Positions 23,871 through 38,357 of a stretch of DNA of 64,000 bases are shown here, in pieces; within the stretch, counting starts at the first letter, position 1; the number at the start of each line of letters is the position of its first letter. Source of the DNA: Sepioteuthis lessoniana (taxonomy: Eukaryota > Mollusca > Cephalopoda > Myopsida > Loliginidae); the NCBI GenBank assembly GCA_963585895.1, contig OY757912.1:82142654-82206653 (forward strand), in the 5' to 3' direction. Under the pieces are notes generated by a model. The model did no database searches. It was not told the origin of the DNA and was given only the letters and a program-made list of their open reading frames with translations. A program made the translations under genes and the position numbers.

Positions 23871-25330
23871 TAGACAAAAATATTTCCTATAACTTGCTAT
23901 AGTCAACTGAACCAAGAAAGTTATATATGTTAGATAATGAATGTTAAAGTGCCTATTTAAAGAATGATTAAGACCATACTACCCATTAGAAATAGACTAT
24001 TCCTAAGATTTCAGTCTTAAACAGACCAAGGTTTTAGTAGCAGGGAGGTGTTAACTACTTGTCTAGTGGATCTAGATCACTACTGCTTATGGTGGCTAAT
24101 TTTGGACAACATACTCCTTAACAAATAGGTAAAACAAAATTTTAGATCTGGTAAAATTCTTTTGAAAAAATTCACTCAAGTGACACTCAAGCTGAAATTA
24201 AATAAGTTTATAAAATTTTTAATCAATATAAAAATTAATAAATTATTCATTTTGTTTTATATATGAATGTAGCTATCAGGTAGTCAACAATAAATTTTGA
24301 AGAAAAACAGAGGTAGAAAGATTTGGGTGAGAACTGTTTTATCTAAAAAGCCTTGGGTATTAGTCCAAAAGTGAATGTAAAAGTGCAACTAGACTACAAT
24401 ATGTATGCCAGAGACTCCCCCTTATTTTATGATACTTTGAACAGTCAAAGATTTAGCAAAAATCTTATGTTTTATGTCTTACCAAGCCAAATAATATCAT
24501 AACAAAACCAGGCTTGTTTCTTGTGTCCTCTCACTGACAAAGGTAGGTAAATCTCATTTTCCTTCTTCACAAATGAAATTTGGTTCCTTCAATGATGATA
24601 ACAATATTCATTTCATTACTCTCTTTATGTTCCCAAATCAAATGTCACTCTCATTTTGGTTTGCTTCCAATAGTTATACCCTCAAGACTGCCATCTGTTA
24701 TTTATGTACACACTGACTTATGAATATGTATAAGCAATGGCAATATTATGAACTTGAATATGTGCATGTACAGTGATCACATTGCAAATGGCCACTTACC
24801 AAAACAACACATGAAGCAGCACAACCTTTTTGCTACAGATATGTGTAAATTATTGATAAAAATACTTTATCTAAGAATTTCAAAACAACTTGAGAGTATT
24901 ATGCATAAGCAAGTACTTCATAGATCTCAAGAAATCTATAAAAAAGAGCCAAAAAACATCTAATAGAAGGGATGCATCATCAATTATGTTCCTGAGTTTA
25001 TTAGGGGTTTCAGTTTTTACAACATCAGAACCTTATTAACCAAGTGACTCAGCTGAGATTCATCACTTCCTTGCAGTGAAAATCTATTGGCTTGCCCTCT
25101 TAATCCAAAACCACCAAGTAGCCTTTTCTTTATACTGCTTGATAGTTCTTATACATCCACCTCTTTAACAGCTCCTGTTATTCCAATTCTAGTCAAAAAT
25201 CAAGAGAGCAAGCACCCTGTAAACCTCCAATAGCCTATGTCTATTGGCTCACTTAAGACTCTTCAAAGATTTCAGGAAATCTATATAAAAAAGATAATAA
25301 AAACAATCATCTACTCTAAATCAGTATTTT
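23871..25330. other. Intron, mostly nothing recognised
   Basis: An unclassified patch at about 24990-25270 is less AT-rich. A 71-codon plus-strand ORF at 24748 has no recognisable domain. Confidence 0.4.
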
Positions 25331-25334
25331 GGCT

Positions 25335-25568
25335 TTGGTTTCTTTGTTTATTAACATATCAACTTTTGTGAGCTATTTAATGCTGAAGCAATCATTGTAG
25401 AAAAACAGCAATGATACTATTTAGCTCATAGATGGAGGAATAAGGGGGTTCATATCTTTACCAAGGGTATTAGCTAAAAACTGAAGATAATAGCACAACT
25501 GGAGTTCAAAGTTACTTACTCTAAGGCCACAATCAAGCACTTTAGCCATCAGGCAATGGAGACTACAG
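25335..25568 (-). mobile_element. Type C SINE
   Basis: Plus-strand core marker ctcatagatggagg, then gttcatatctttaccaag. The tail (taacatatcaacttttg) and damaged head (ttagccatcaggcaatgg) are also present. Confidence 0.7.
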
Positions 25569-25622
25569 ACAAATCAACATAGTTCACCAACTATAAGAGA
25601 ACCATGGGCACCTCCTTTGGTG

Positions 25623-25920
25623 TATGTATTTACCCAACACCACCACCACAAGCAGGATGAGACACACAGTCAATCTTTAGGTGGAGTATAGCTGGTTTGA
25701 ATTCAGAGTTTATCACTTCGTAGACTGGTAGCCTAACCAAAGCTAAAGAACACAGTTTGCCCTACTATTTATCCATACTTGGGAGAGAAGAGATGGATTC
25801 ATACATTTCCCAAAGGCATTAATACAAAGTAAAACACAAACAGCCTTGTCTAGGATTTGAAATCAGGTCACAGACTCCATTTTCTACTATGATAACCATT
25901 ATGTTAAGCATGCTTCCAAG
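25623..25920 (-). mobile_element. Type A SINE
   Basis: Starts tatttacccaacaccacc on plus; body ggtttgaattcagag; head ends at accattatgttaagc. Confidence 0.8.
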
Positions 25921-26239
25921 GTATAATGGCAACCAAGTTAGGCTAGCATATATTGGGAATGAATTTGATTCTCACTGAGTGGCATATAGTTCTAACCTTA
26001 TGAGAAACTGAGCCAAGCTTAGTAAATGACAACTGTAAGAGAATCATAATGGCTTGCACTACTAAAAAAAAAAACTCCTGACATCTATAATGAAAAAAAG
26101 TGTATTCAAAAGGTTTTCAGCAGAAAATGAGTTTTTATCTGAGTATTAAGTTTCTAGTTTTTCAAACAGAACACTAGAAATTGTTATACACATCTAATAC
26201 ATATATCTATAAATACATGTAATAATGAAACCTATTATT

Positions 26240-26605
26240 ATTCATTGATTGTGATGGGATGTTGACTAGTCTAGGATTATTTTATGCTTAGAGGTTAGGA
26301 ATCACATTTACTATATGTTCATATTTACATTTTTTGTATAGTTGTTTTTTTTTGGTTTTTTTGTTGTTGTTTTTTCTTGCACATGTGAATGATTTTTAAA
26401 TAGATCTATTTGACCCATATATGAAATCCTGACAGGATTCTAAGCCAGAGTGGATCTGGGAGTAATGGCAATGAATGATTAATCCACACTCCTCAGAACT
26501 GGAGTTTCACGATCAGATGCAGTTTAGTATCCTACCCAGAATATCCCCCTTTTGGGGAGGGGGCTCTTCAGGAGATACAGTCTGTATATTCTAAGCACTG
26601 CTGAC
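26240..26605 (-). mobile_element. Type D SINE-like repeat
   Basis: Markers: gatgggatgttgactagtc (tail), gaaatcctgacagg, agagtggatctggg and cagtctgtatattctaagc. Confidence 0.7.
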
Positions 26606-26911
26606 AGGGTGAGCTTATTCCTGTTCCTAGTTCTGTTCAAAATTCCCTGAACATTACTAGTTGTGATATATACCTGAGGAGAGTTGGAAAGTGTAACCAC
26701 TAAAATTTCATATTCAAAACTACAATGATGACGCTGCTGGCTTAAATAATTCAAGGAATAATAATAGTACCTCATTTCATAATTTCAAACAATACATGTA
26801 TTGCATATTGGAGGGGGAAGTCAACCTATACAGCAGGTATAGGTCTAACCAAAAATCGACTTATACACTAGATGGACTTATAAACTGTAATTTATGGTAT
26901 GTATATATCTA

Positions 26912-28632
<1,721 letters not shown>

Positions 28633-28776
28633 CAAGGAAACAAAGAGATGGAAGAGTACAAAATAGGAAGCAACTAAAACTATGATCACATGTTGGGACT
28701 GAACTTTTCCCATGATCTCATCTACAACTTCAATCCAGCCTTCTTGGATGAGGATTTGAAACATGGTCATTAACGC
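28633..28776 (-). CDS. NALCN: NALCN alternative exon 11a: domain II pore, Glu filter
   Basis: This 144 bp exon is phase 0 at both ends (48 residues), with acceptor tgccag/GCGTTA and donor TTG/gtgagt. It encodes the domain II pore helix ALMTMFQILIQEGWIEVVDE and the first part of S6, ending LFHLFVSL. The filter residue is Glu (codon 28743-28741), giving an EEEE-type pore together with the other domains. It is three residues longer than exon 11b. After the filter it diverges from the family consensus (MGKVQSQHVIIVLVASYF). Because it occupies the same place in the protein as 11b, mutually exclusive use is inferred; including both would insert a second pore loop. The large hydrophobic ORFs running upstream are only the open polypyrimidine tract. 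Confidence 0.93.
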
Positions 28777-28789
28777 CTGGCAGGGGGAG

Positions 28790-29250
28790 CGAAATGAAAC
28801 CAAGTCAGAAAAAAAAAAAAAAAACACAACCAAACAAACAAGCAAAAAAATGAAAAAAAAAAGAAAAAAAAAAGAAAGTAAAATAAGATAAAGAAATAAA
28901 ATAAAAATAAAAATAAAAACAAAAAAAAAGAGAGAAAACAAAAAATAATAACAAACACATACAAAAAGAAAATATGAACAATAAAAAATATTGGTAAAAT
29001 AAAGAAAATAACAAAATATAATTGCAAGCAGTCTGCAACTAAAGTTTTAAAAATCATTAGTCATTTTCTTTCAGTTTATACCATGCTGCAAACAATTTGT
29101 CATAAGTTTGTTTTACATTAGGAAAAATAAGTAGAAAAATATCAATATCGATCAATGTTTTGATTTGAATTCCTGTAATGATGCTTACAATTATAAATTG
29201 TTTTATTCAGATTAATTTCCTAGTTTTTGTTCATTTTATATTACTTTATG
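28790..29250 (-). promoter_or_regulatory. NALCN: Long pyrimidine-rich tract upstream of exon 11a
   Basis: On the minus strand, 28800-28940 is nearly all T with some C, G and A, and it runs into the acceptor of exon 11a (cgctccccctgccag). Such a tract is an unusually long polypyrimidine region and could bind splicing regulators such as PTB. That role is inference; it also explains the long leucine/phenylalanine-rich ORFs here. Confidence 0.4.
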
Positions 29251-29460
29251 ATTGATTGATTTTAATGGCATGACAACCTGTTTAGGGTTATTTTAATGCC
29301 CAGAGGTTAGGTAATCACATTCATTGTATGGTCATATTTACATTTTTTTGTGCAGTTGTTTCTTAAGAGGCTTTTTTCTTTTGCACACAGTCCTATCGAA
29401 TACAATTAATTTCTAAATAGATGCAGTTCAGTGTCATATCCTGGATACAACACTATTTTA
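29250..29460 (-). mobile_element. Type D SINE-like repeat, truncated
   Basis: The tail ttaatggcatgacaacctg and the ggttattttaatgcccagagg block are present. It breaks off after gatgcagttcagtgtcata. Confidence 0.65.
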
Positions 29461-29617
29461 GTTGTATCTTCTTGACGATACACCAATGAAACAAAACAAA
29501 AAATAATATTGATTAAAATTGAGGAAATAGATATTATTTGAGTTCAAAATTAGGAAGTTATGACAGGAATATAAATTTTGAAGAAATTAAATTCATTGTT
29601 AATATATACTTAAAAAT

Positions 29618-29853
29618 AGGTTTGGTTTCTTTGTTTAATGTCAAATCAAACTTTATGCATTATTTAATGCCAAAGCACTACTTGCAGAAGAATAGTACTG
29701 GTATTATTTAACCTATAGCAGGGAAAATCAAGGAGTATATATTTCCTAAAGTTATTAGTCTGAAACTGAATGTAATAGCATGACTGGAGTTTGAACTCGC
29801 TTACTATGAGGTTATAGTCCAGCACATTAACTATAACGCCATAGGGACTTCTC
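29618..29853 (-). mobile_element. Type C SINE
   Basis: Markers tttgtttaatgtcaaatcaa, tatagcagggaaaatc and cacattaactataacgcc. Confidence 0.7.
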
Positions 29854-30078
29854 CCAAATAATAATGTGAAATGCTATATATCATAAGATTTTATAACACT
29901 GACTTATAAACTCACTGAGTTATCACAATGTTTCTGCTCAAAATAATACTATATCTTAAATAGTGAGCAGGTGTATTAGAAAATAAAGATTAACTTTTAT
30001 ATCATTTTAACATCAAAGTGTGCTGTAAGTTTAAAATTGAAAATACATTTTAGACAATTTATATAGCAATTGAGATAT

Positions 30079-30367
30079 ATGTATTTACCCAACCCTCCAG
30101 CATAGACAGAATGAGCCACAAGGTCAAATTTTGAGTGGAGTACAGCAGGTTTGAATTCAGAGTTTTCCTTTTCCTAGATTGGCTGCTTAACCAAGGTTAA
30201 ACCCAGTCTGCCCTATTATTTACCCATAGCAAGAAAAAGAACAGATAGATTCATGCTTTTCACAAGAGGGTTAGTGCAAACAGAAGCACAAACAGCCTTG
30301 TTTAGGATTTGAGCACAGTTGCTGATTCCATTTCTTATGACAATAATCATTACACCAAGTGCAGTTG
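30079..30367 (-). mobile_element. Type A SINE
   Basis: Starts tgtatttacccaaccctcc; body ggtttgaattcagag; head aatcattacaccaagtg. Confidence 0.8.
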
Positions 30368-31345
30368 GGATGTATGTAGTTTTTGGTGTTGATATTTAAC
30401 TACCTCCTCATAAGGGTAGTATATAACACATGATTAGTTTAACATGAGGACCCAATTTCCAGAACTAAGTTCACCTAATTCCCTGTTGTGTCCCACCCAA
30501 AGTCCAATGAGAGATGAACAAATACCACACTAAGTTCAGCCCTAAGGCCAGGAAGTTAATTTTTGATGTGTCATTCTCATTACATGAACACTGCAAAATT
30601 CATTAATTAAAAAAGAAAAGAAGAAAATTATAATTATAATGTGTGCGTAGGGGGTACTTCTACCATTGCTTATTTTGGTAATTTTATATTTATCTTCTAT
30701 AAAACTGAAGAATGTTAGCATTGGTAGGAATTTAAAAAAAAAAAAGATCTTTTCACAACATGGCATAAATTGAAAGAGGACTAAAATATCAAATAAAAAA
30801 AATCTAATGATGATGATGATGATGATAAAAAAATGCAGATTTTTAAATGCATTAAAGATGATTAAATAAAAAAAGAATAGAAAAAGCAAATATAGTTTTA
30901 AAAAGGCACCTAATTAAATTGGCAATTAATATGAAACTAAACAATAAGCAGCAAATCAATGGAGTTAACTCATTGACCTCTGATGATATCATTTGGCTAA
31001 TTGAAAAGGCTCCAATGACAAATGTGTTGCATAGAAATAAACCATGTAAAAATTTGATATTTTTTCTTTGTTATATTTTCTATATTTAAATATTATTAAA
31101 TTATTACTGTGATCAAGTATTTTCATCTCTGCTTTTTTATCAATTATTTATACAAAAAGATTTAAATACTATTTTTCTCTAGCTGTTAAAGATGAATAAG
31201 CAGTGTCTTTTTAAAATACAAAATAGTTTGAAATAAGGGGTCAGTCAGTGATTAGTGTTTTTGAACCTTGACAATTTTGTTAGAACTTACATTGGGCCAT
31301 GATTTCATGTCAAATAAGTCTATACACAGGGTCATGAGTGAATGA
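30368..31345. other. Intron, AT-rich, nothing recognised
   Basis: A (GAT)n run sits at about 30807-30827. A short less AT-rich stretch at 30370-30560 is unclassified. Confidence 0.45.
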
Positions 31346-31590
31346 GGCTACAAATCTGGGGCATCCAGTGAGAATCAACCTTACTACAGCAGGAATAGTC
31401 AGTGAGACTAGCTTCTGAATCTCAATTCCATGCTGAGATGATTCCATTATTGAAAACTGGTATTTACTCAGCTTAGTTAGGCACAAGATTTCTATTCTGA
31501 GACACCCTGTGAGGATCAACATCACTACAGTAGGAATGGTCAGTGAGATTGGCTTTCTATCCCCTGTTTCACGTTGTGATGATTCCATAG
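31346..31590 (-). repeat. Two-copy tandem repeat, about 120 bases per unit
   Basis: Two units share tcagtgagactagctt / tcagtgagattggctt and gatgattccat. On the minus strand both are open in the same frame and encode parallel peptides (SLTIPTVVMLILTGCLR and SLTIPAVVRLILTGCPR). No known protein family was recognised; it may be a decayed element or a satellite. Confidence 0.6.
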
Positions 31591-31744
31591 TGATAAACAG
31601 TGGAATTATTATTTTAAAGAAGAAACAAGTTCAGTAGAAAACAAAATTTAAAATTGATAAATCCAATCAGTTATAACTGTTTTAAGTTTTATAAAAGAGT
31701 ATTCAATTAAAAGTGAAATACATATCTGTAAATTGAAAAGTATC

Positions 31745-31995
31745 ACAGACGAACCAGACATGCAGGACACTGCTGGAGAAGCAGAGATGAACTCATAAGA
31801 GATGTACTCTTATGGATCCCCACACATGGCCGCGCAAAAGCAGGACGACCAGCTCGAACGTACATTCAGCAGCTATGTGAGGATACAGGCTGTTGTCCTG
31901 AAGACCTACCTAGGGCGATGAACGATAGGGAGGAGTGGCGAGAGAGGGTCAGGGATATCCGTGCTACCAGCGCGATATGATGATGATGATGATAT
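31745..31995 (+). mobile_element. RTE-like LINE 3' end
   Basis: Encodes RHAGHCWRSRDELIRDVLLW, GRAKAGRPARTYIQQLCEDT, REEWRERVRDIRATSAI and a stop, followed by a (TGA)n tail. It matches the C-terminus of the RTE-like LINE whose RT lies at 48365-49795. It is heavily 5' truncated but open across the piece, so fairly recent. Confidence 0.75.
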
Positions 31996-32007
31996 ATAAT
32001 ATAATGA

Positions 32008-32235
32008 CCTAATGAGTAGGGTCTGGAAGACTAGGATTCAATCCCAGGTCAAGTCATACCAAAGACTCAATAAATGGTACTTGATGCCACCTTGCTTAAC
32101 ACTCAGCATTATAAGGTAAGGATCAGGAGTAAAGTGGAGCAATCCAGAGAAATGGAGTAGCACACTCCCCTACACCACAGTGTAGTAGCTATTGAAAAGG
32201 AGTCTTCTGGTCACCCTCAACTAATGTCACCAACT
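32008..32235 (+). mobile_element. Type B SINE
   Basis: Head gacctaatgagtagggtctg, B box gattcaatccc, body aatggtacttgatgccacc, end ctcaactaatgtcaccaac. A TA run follows it. Confidence 0.85.
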
Positions 32236-32279
32236 TATATATATATATATATATAAAATCCTTATTTTACTCCTTTGAG

Positions 32280-32960
32280 AGTTTTTCTAACCAGTGCTAG
32301 CTGATGATTTCTCACTGGAGTTTCAGTGACAGCAAGTCTCCTTAATTCTCCAGGACTCTTCTGGCTGATTTTAATAATGCTGTAGTCTGGACAGTCTCAA
32401 CTTGTTCTCTTATTTCCAAGTCTTCCAGTTCCAATACCAATCTTTTGAAGACTGTTCCAAGTGCACCAATCACAATCGGTATCACCATCACCTTCATGTT
32501 CCATACTTTTTTTAGTTTTCTAGTAGGGTGTAGGTACTTATCTCTCTTTTTGCTTCCTTTTATTTTCACTCGGTGGTCCTCTGGAACAGCAAAGTCCACT
32601 ATTTAGCAGGTTCTTTTTTTTTGTTGATTATCACTAGGTCTGGTTGTCTGGCTGAGATTACGTGATCTGTTTGTATCTCAAAATCCCAGAGAAGTTTGTG
32701 TGTCTCATTCTCAAGGACGGATTCTCAGTTGTACAAATACCATTTGTTCATACGATCAAATTAAAATTTTTTGCACAACTCCCAATGGATTACCTTCCCC
32801 ACCTAGTCATGTCTAGTCTTATACTCTTTTTGCATTAATTTACTTTATTTGCTTATTATATGCTTGATTGTTTCATCTCTATTACCATGTAACCTACATT
32901 TACTATTTTGTTGTGTTTTGTCTATTTTTGCTTTAACACACTTGGTCCTTAGGGAGTTGT
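32280..32960 (-). mobile_element. LINE 3' fragment, restriction-like endonuclease type
   Basis: The minus strand encodes, with stops, a CRLHGNRDE zinc-finger-like start, TDHVISARQPDLVIINKK and then an open 85-codon run from 32599. That run contains FAVPEDHRVKIKGSKKRDKY and VMVIPIVIGALGTVFKRL. The layout (Cys/His motif, then PD..V) fits the C-terminus of R2/R4-type non-LTR elements. Confidence 0.65.
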
Positions 32961-33499
32961 TTTGTGCTGTTGCTGCTATTATAATAATTATTATTATTAT
33001 AATGTCAAATTAAATATATAAATAATATATTAAATATACAATATAATATACAAATATGAATAATATAAACATTTATGGAGCCTTATGAAACTTTGTTGTA
33101 GAAATGTTACAAATGAGACATGGGAATAAATAAAAATTTGCAAGAATTTTGTCAAGTTTAAGAGATAATTATAAAATAACTGCATCAGAGATCAATGAAT
33201 TAAAACTTATTATGATGTATTTCTCCGTATAATAAATTACACATCTTTTTATTTTCTTTAATACAAATATCATATAGTAATGGAATAATCTAGGCCATTG
33301 ATAAGATTCTATATTTTGTGATACTTGGATGTTTGAAGCTAATTATATACAGAATTTAACTACAACATTAATATTTGTATAAACTTGCATATTTGATATC
33401 TTTACTACCTGAATGGATCACTATTTGATTTTAAAATTTTAATAAAGTTTATTACATGCATAGTATTTTTAAATACTAGAAGTGTAAAAATTTAAGCCA

Positions 33500-33625
33500 G
33501 ATTGATTGAGTGATTTTAATAGCATTTCAATTCATCTGGAGTTATTTTATACTGAGAGGTTAGGGAATTGCATACATTTTTACCCTTCTGCAGGGTGTAC
33601 AATCAGAATATTGTAAGCCCTGCTG

Positions 33626-33628
<3 letters not shown>
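33500..33628 (-). mobile_element. Type D SINE-like fragment
   Basis: The tail (ttaatagcatttcaattcat) and a piece of the 5' part (agaatattgtaagccctgc) are joined after an internal deletion. Confidence 0.5.

Positions 33629-33671
<43 letters not shown>
33629..33671. repeat. (TA)n microsatellite
   Basis: About 43 bases of TA. Confidence 0.95.
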
Positions 33672-33675
<4 letters not shown>

Positions 33676-34490
33676 GAGATATTTTTTTTAAACATGCAAA
33701 CCTTAAAGCTGTATAATCTATCTATAAAGATAAAAATATATATTTAACATAGATAACTCTTAGAATAATACTGAAGGTAAAGAACCAATGAGAAAAAACC
33801 TCATTATAATCACTTTGCAAGATTATATTGCTAATCAGTGTACTATAATGAGTAAATAAATCATTGTCAGTAACTTTAATAGTTATTACCATTCTAAATC
33901 TCTTTTTTCTGCCTATGATATTGTAATAAAAAAACATTTCAACTGTTCTATTTTACAATCTTCTTTAGGTATATTGTCTGTATGGAAAGAAAGGATCTCT
34001 TTTTTCAAGCAGTGTAAAGCAAAATGGTAGTAAACAAAGTTTTGCAATCATCCAAGCAGTAACACTCATTATCTCAATTATCCTATCTTTTCAGTCATGT
34101 ATTCAGCTTGTTCTCAATGTTTATAAAGGTGTTGGAGAATATAAGAAAAAAAAGATATGAAAACATCCCCATATAAAATATTCCATACATACAAAATACC
34201 TGGCGAAAGCTGTAGAAGAGAATAGTCAAAATGTTGTAATTGACATATTGAAAAAGATTCAAGAAAAAAATTTGGGATATATTTTTCATTGGTTATAACA
34301 TACCCATACAAAAAAAAGGGAGCAAAAACCTAGTAATGTTTATAAGAATAAATACTATTTCTGTCACAAGAACCTCTTGTGTTGAAATATGAAATCTCTT
34401 ATTCATTCTAGTTGAAAACAGTAAAGTTTCTAAGTGTAACTCTTAGCCCAAAACAGTTTCAACTTTTTATCCATTTTTTATATTTCTCAC
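33672..34490. other. Intron with partial fold-back arm
   Basis: AT-rich. About 34196-34260 resembles one arm of the fold-back family (acctggcgaaagctgtag, caaaatgttgtaat). Nothing else recognised. Confidence 0.35.
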
Positions 34491-34494
34491 TCAC

Positions 34495-34720
34495 TGGTTC
34501 CATAACCTGGTATGGTCTTGGGCAGGAATAACTTAGTGAAGCCCATTTTTCTCCAAGTCTACAACTGGTTTGAATTCAGAATTTTTCTTTCTCCCAGAGT
34601 GATTGCCATACCAGGGTTAAAGAGTCCAATCTGTCCTACATAGCTGGAGGGAGAATAATTGGATTCACTCCTTCTTCAAACAGCCTCATTCATGAACTGT
34701 TGTGCCAGGAGTACCTTCAT
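34495..34720 (-). mobile_element. Type A variant SINE
   Basis: Has the type A body (ggtttgaattcagaattttt), but its 3' part reads cataacctggtatggtcttg, a variant tail also seen near 37390 and 37480. Confidence 0.6.
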
Positions 34721-35409
34721 TTATTTATTTCTTTTAATACATGACTTCAAAATTTACATCATAAAATATCTAAGTTAGTTACATTATTCAAAATATTATA
34801 TATCTAAAAAAATTTTTTAGATCTCATTCTTCAAATAGGACCAGAGAATATTCTATAAGTTAAAAAGTAGAAAATTATAATGACTTTGATAATGGTACAA
34901 TATTTTAATTAAATCTCTAATACTTAGCAAATATATCAAAATATTTAAAATAGATTTATGTGCCAACTGAGGAAACAAACATAAAATAAACAGAAAACAG
35001 AAGCAACAAAAAGTATTTTTGCTTTACAATGAATAGCAAAAGCAGTGAGAAGCTGATAGCTTAAGCAAATGTGTGATAGCATACCAAGTTCCCTATGTAT
35101 CGACCAGATGAGTAGCACATGAAAAAATGTCAATATCAAGTGAAAGTATAAAATAAATGCAGAAATGAAATCATTTCAAATAACTAAAAAAGAAGTGTAT
35201 AAACTACAAATCAATAAAATAGCAAGCAACAATGCAAATTCCAAGAAAAGGTGGCTGGAAACATTTGGTTAAATTTTTTAACTTAAAAAAAATTTTTTTT
35301 TAAAAATCATTCCATTTTAAATAAAAACTAATGAGCACAAAGGAGAGGAATTATAAGAATAAATCAATCTCCATATAACTAAAAACTTATCTTCATTTAT
35401 TTGATTAAA

Positions 35410-35700
35410 AAAAGACTTGTCCTGTGACTTATGTAGTGTGTCTGGGTAGGAATAGCCTGACCAAGTACATCCCTCTCCAAGTCTGATTTGAATTCAGAGT
35501 TTTCCTTCTCCTAGGCTGGTTGCCATACTAAGGTTAAAGAGCCCAGTCTACCTTACTGGAGATAGTATAATTGGATTCATACTTTTCTCAGGAGTATTAA
35601 CACAACATGAAATGCAAACAGGCTTGTTCAGATTTTGAACTTGGGTAGCCAAGTCCATTTCCTACAATAATAACTGTTACACCACAAGTACCTCATTTAA
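35410..35700 (-). mobile_element. Type A variant SINE
   Basis: Body tttgaattcagagttttcc, variant tail gtgtctgggtaggaatagcc, head taactgttacaccaca. Confidence 0.7.
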
Positions 35701-37917
35701 TTATACTAACACATAGTTCTTACTATTTACTAAGCTTTGCTTAGTCTGGCAAACAGGCCCCAGTTTGCTTATGGTACTTACTATTTTTTAGTAGTGACTA
35801 ATTTAAGTACTGAGCAAACTCATCACTGCTTAACTTTGGTGATCTGTGGGGGTGGGACAGTGCTTTAAGTGTGACTTGACGTTAAGTCCTGGCATATAGT
35901 TATTGATTATTTTAGATTTCTTAACTTCTATTGAATAAAAAATGACACTGAACCAAAAATTAACTATTAAGGTCTGCACTAAAAATTAAGAAAATTTATG
36001 AACTTATTTTTGTTTTATATTAAAGTGTTAAAAATTTACCTAAAAAGTTGTAATATTTAGGATTAAATTTGTTAAAGCGAAACAAAGGTAACTCACAATA
36101 CAAAACTGCAAAAAGGTATCTTTCAGTGTTATTCCCATTTAGTCCAGAGTGCAATGATATAAATTTTGATCTCATAAACCACTGCAACTAATTTTGATGC
36201 TCATAAATGTGAATATTAAGTTTAGCTTTTTACAAGTAAACCAGACATTTAAGTCCTATAAAAATAAACTTTATTTTACAAATAATTTTAAATCCAGAAT
36301 AAGAATCAAGATTTAACCATATGTTTCTTTTTTCTGAAATACATCAAAATTTTAAAAATAAAAAAATTTTAAAAGATGTATATAAAAAGTAACTGAACTA
36401 TTGATTGAAGAGTAATGAATGAATGAATGAATAAATAAAATAGTGAATTGTATTCATGTCAATTTACAAATATTAGAATAAAAAAGATTTCTATTTACTA
36501 TATATATATACTCATGTATAAGTTGATCTTGTATATAGGCTACACCTTGAGTTATGGTCACAAAATCATTAATTTACAGAATTCATTTTTTTAAGACACA
36601 GGTTGATGTTATGTTTGAAGTTCAACATTACAAAATTATTATTCTTGTATCGGTCAATATGAATTATTAACTTAAAAGTCAGATCTTCAAAATTTCACCT
36701 TTACACAAGTATATATGTAGTTCAGATTAAAAACACTGTAAGAGTAACCCAAAGCCAAATTTTTTCCACCTTATTTTTCCAATGATGGTATCATTTACCA
36801 AAACTTTTCTCATTCCCCAATGATACCTGCATTAGAAAAATAAGGAGTAAAAAAAGTTTGGCTTCAGGTTACCCTTACTATGCTTTTAACTTGGACTAAT
36901 GGTAATTATAATGATTTTAACATGCCTGATTGAGAAAAATCTAAGGGATTTTCAAGAAATTAATAAAAATGGAAATAATTATATAAGTATCTTTTGATGT
37001 ATTTCTTATATCAGCCATATTGTAGGTTTTTTTTGGGGGTTTTTTCTGAATGGGGAAATCAAAGGGTTAACACAAGGTGAAGATTGTCTAACATACACAA
37101 CTTTTTGAACAGGTCTCAAAAATCTAACAACTCAGTTATTAGCAATTTAATGCAAGCATCCTTCAACTCCAAAAACACCATACATGCACGCTTACTTGCA
37201 TATATATTTTGGCAGATATTCACATAAGTATGTTTTCCATAAGTAACATCAAATAATAGATAAATAAATTTATGTTTAGATAGTAGATCAAAGCAAGCAA
37301 GTTTTATAAACATAAAATGGATGAAATTCAGAAAGTATTAAAAAAAAAAAAAATAACAGAAAAGAAATTAAGTCTTTATTGAACTGTTTCCATAACCTGT
37401 GATATCTTGGGTAGGATTTATTAAACAAATATGTCCAAACCTTCATACATTTTAAAATCATGAATAGCTATTTATATAACCTATGATATCTTGAGTAGCA
37501 TTTACTAAATGAATATGTCCAAACTTTCATTCACTTTAATCATTACATATCTAATGATACAGTAAATTCTACTTGTAAAAGAAAAAATGTTTAAGACAGA
37601 ATTCATAAAAAATGATTTAGTCAAGGAATCAAGTTTAATTACAAAATCGATAAGATATTTCAGAGTAAAAACACCTTGTAAAATAACAGTAAGATTATAT
37701 TTAAAGGAAACAATAAACTTTTGAACTTAATTTTGTAATCAATACACAAGTGTCCCCTGATTTAGTATGATTTGCAATATGAAATATGTGGATTGTGGAC
37801 CACATAATTTTTACCTATATTATTGCCCACTCATCCTAAAAATTGAAATCAAAATAATTTAATCAAAAGACACCTTTTCAGTTGTTTTGAGTTAAATTTA
37901 ATAAAACTTTTGGTATT
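35701..37917. other. Intron, AT-rich, little recognised
   Basis: An unclassified patch lies at 35740-35900. Two short copies of the variant SINE tail (cctatgatatcttg-like) lie at about 37385-37430 and 37475-37530. Confidence 0.4.
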
Positions 37918-38112
37918 TATGAGAGTGGGCTGAAAAGTGCATATAATGATGTCATATCTGCTGCTGATTACTTTTTTTTATATATGGGATCCAAACATTG
38001 CAACATCAATGGAAGAAGTGTGTGTACACCAAAGAGGATTATATTAAAAAATAAACCTCATTTGGTCACATTCTATGAGAGTATCTCGTTCAGTCTATGA
38101 ACTTTTAATGGA
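37918..38112. mobile_element. mariner-type MITE, copy 1
   Basis: About 195 bases with ends gagagtgggctgaaaagtgc and, inverted, cagtctatgaacttttaatgg. It aligns with copy 2 at 38687. Confidence 0.65.
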
Positions 38113-38357
38113 CCCTTGTATTATCCAATTACTGAATTTATTCATGAAAATATCACTTTGTAAAAACATAATAGGAATATATTTTTTTCACATAAAAATC
38201 CACCTTACTTATTTCTAATGTCATCTCAACAAATATCAAACAGAAGTAAAAGATATTTTGTTTACATTGTAAAAATCCTATGAAAATATGTGTCTTAGTA
38301 TGGGTATAAATATTGTTTTTAAATATCCAAATTTGGTTATAATACATCAGAAGTTTG

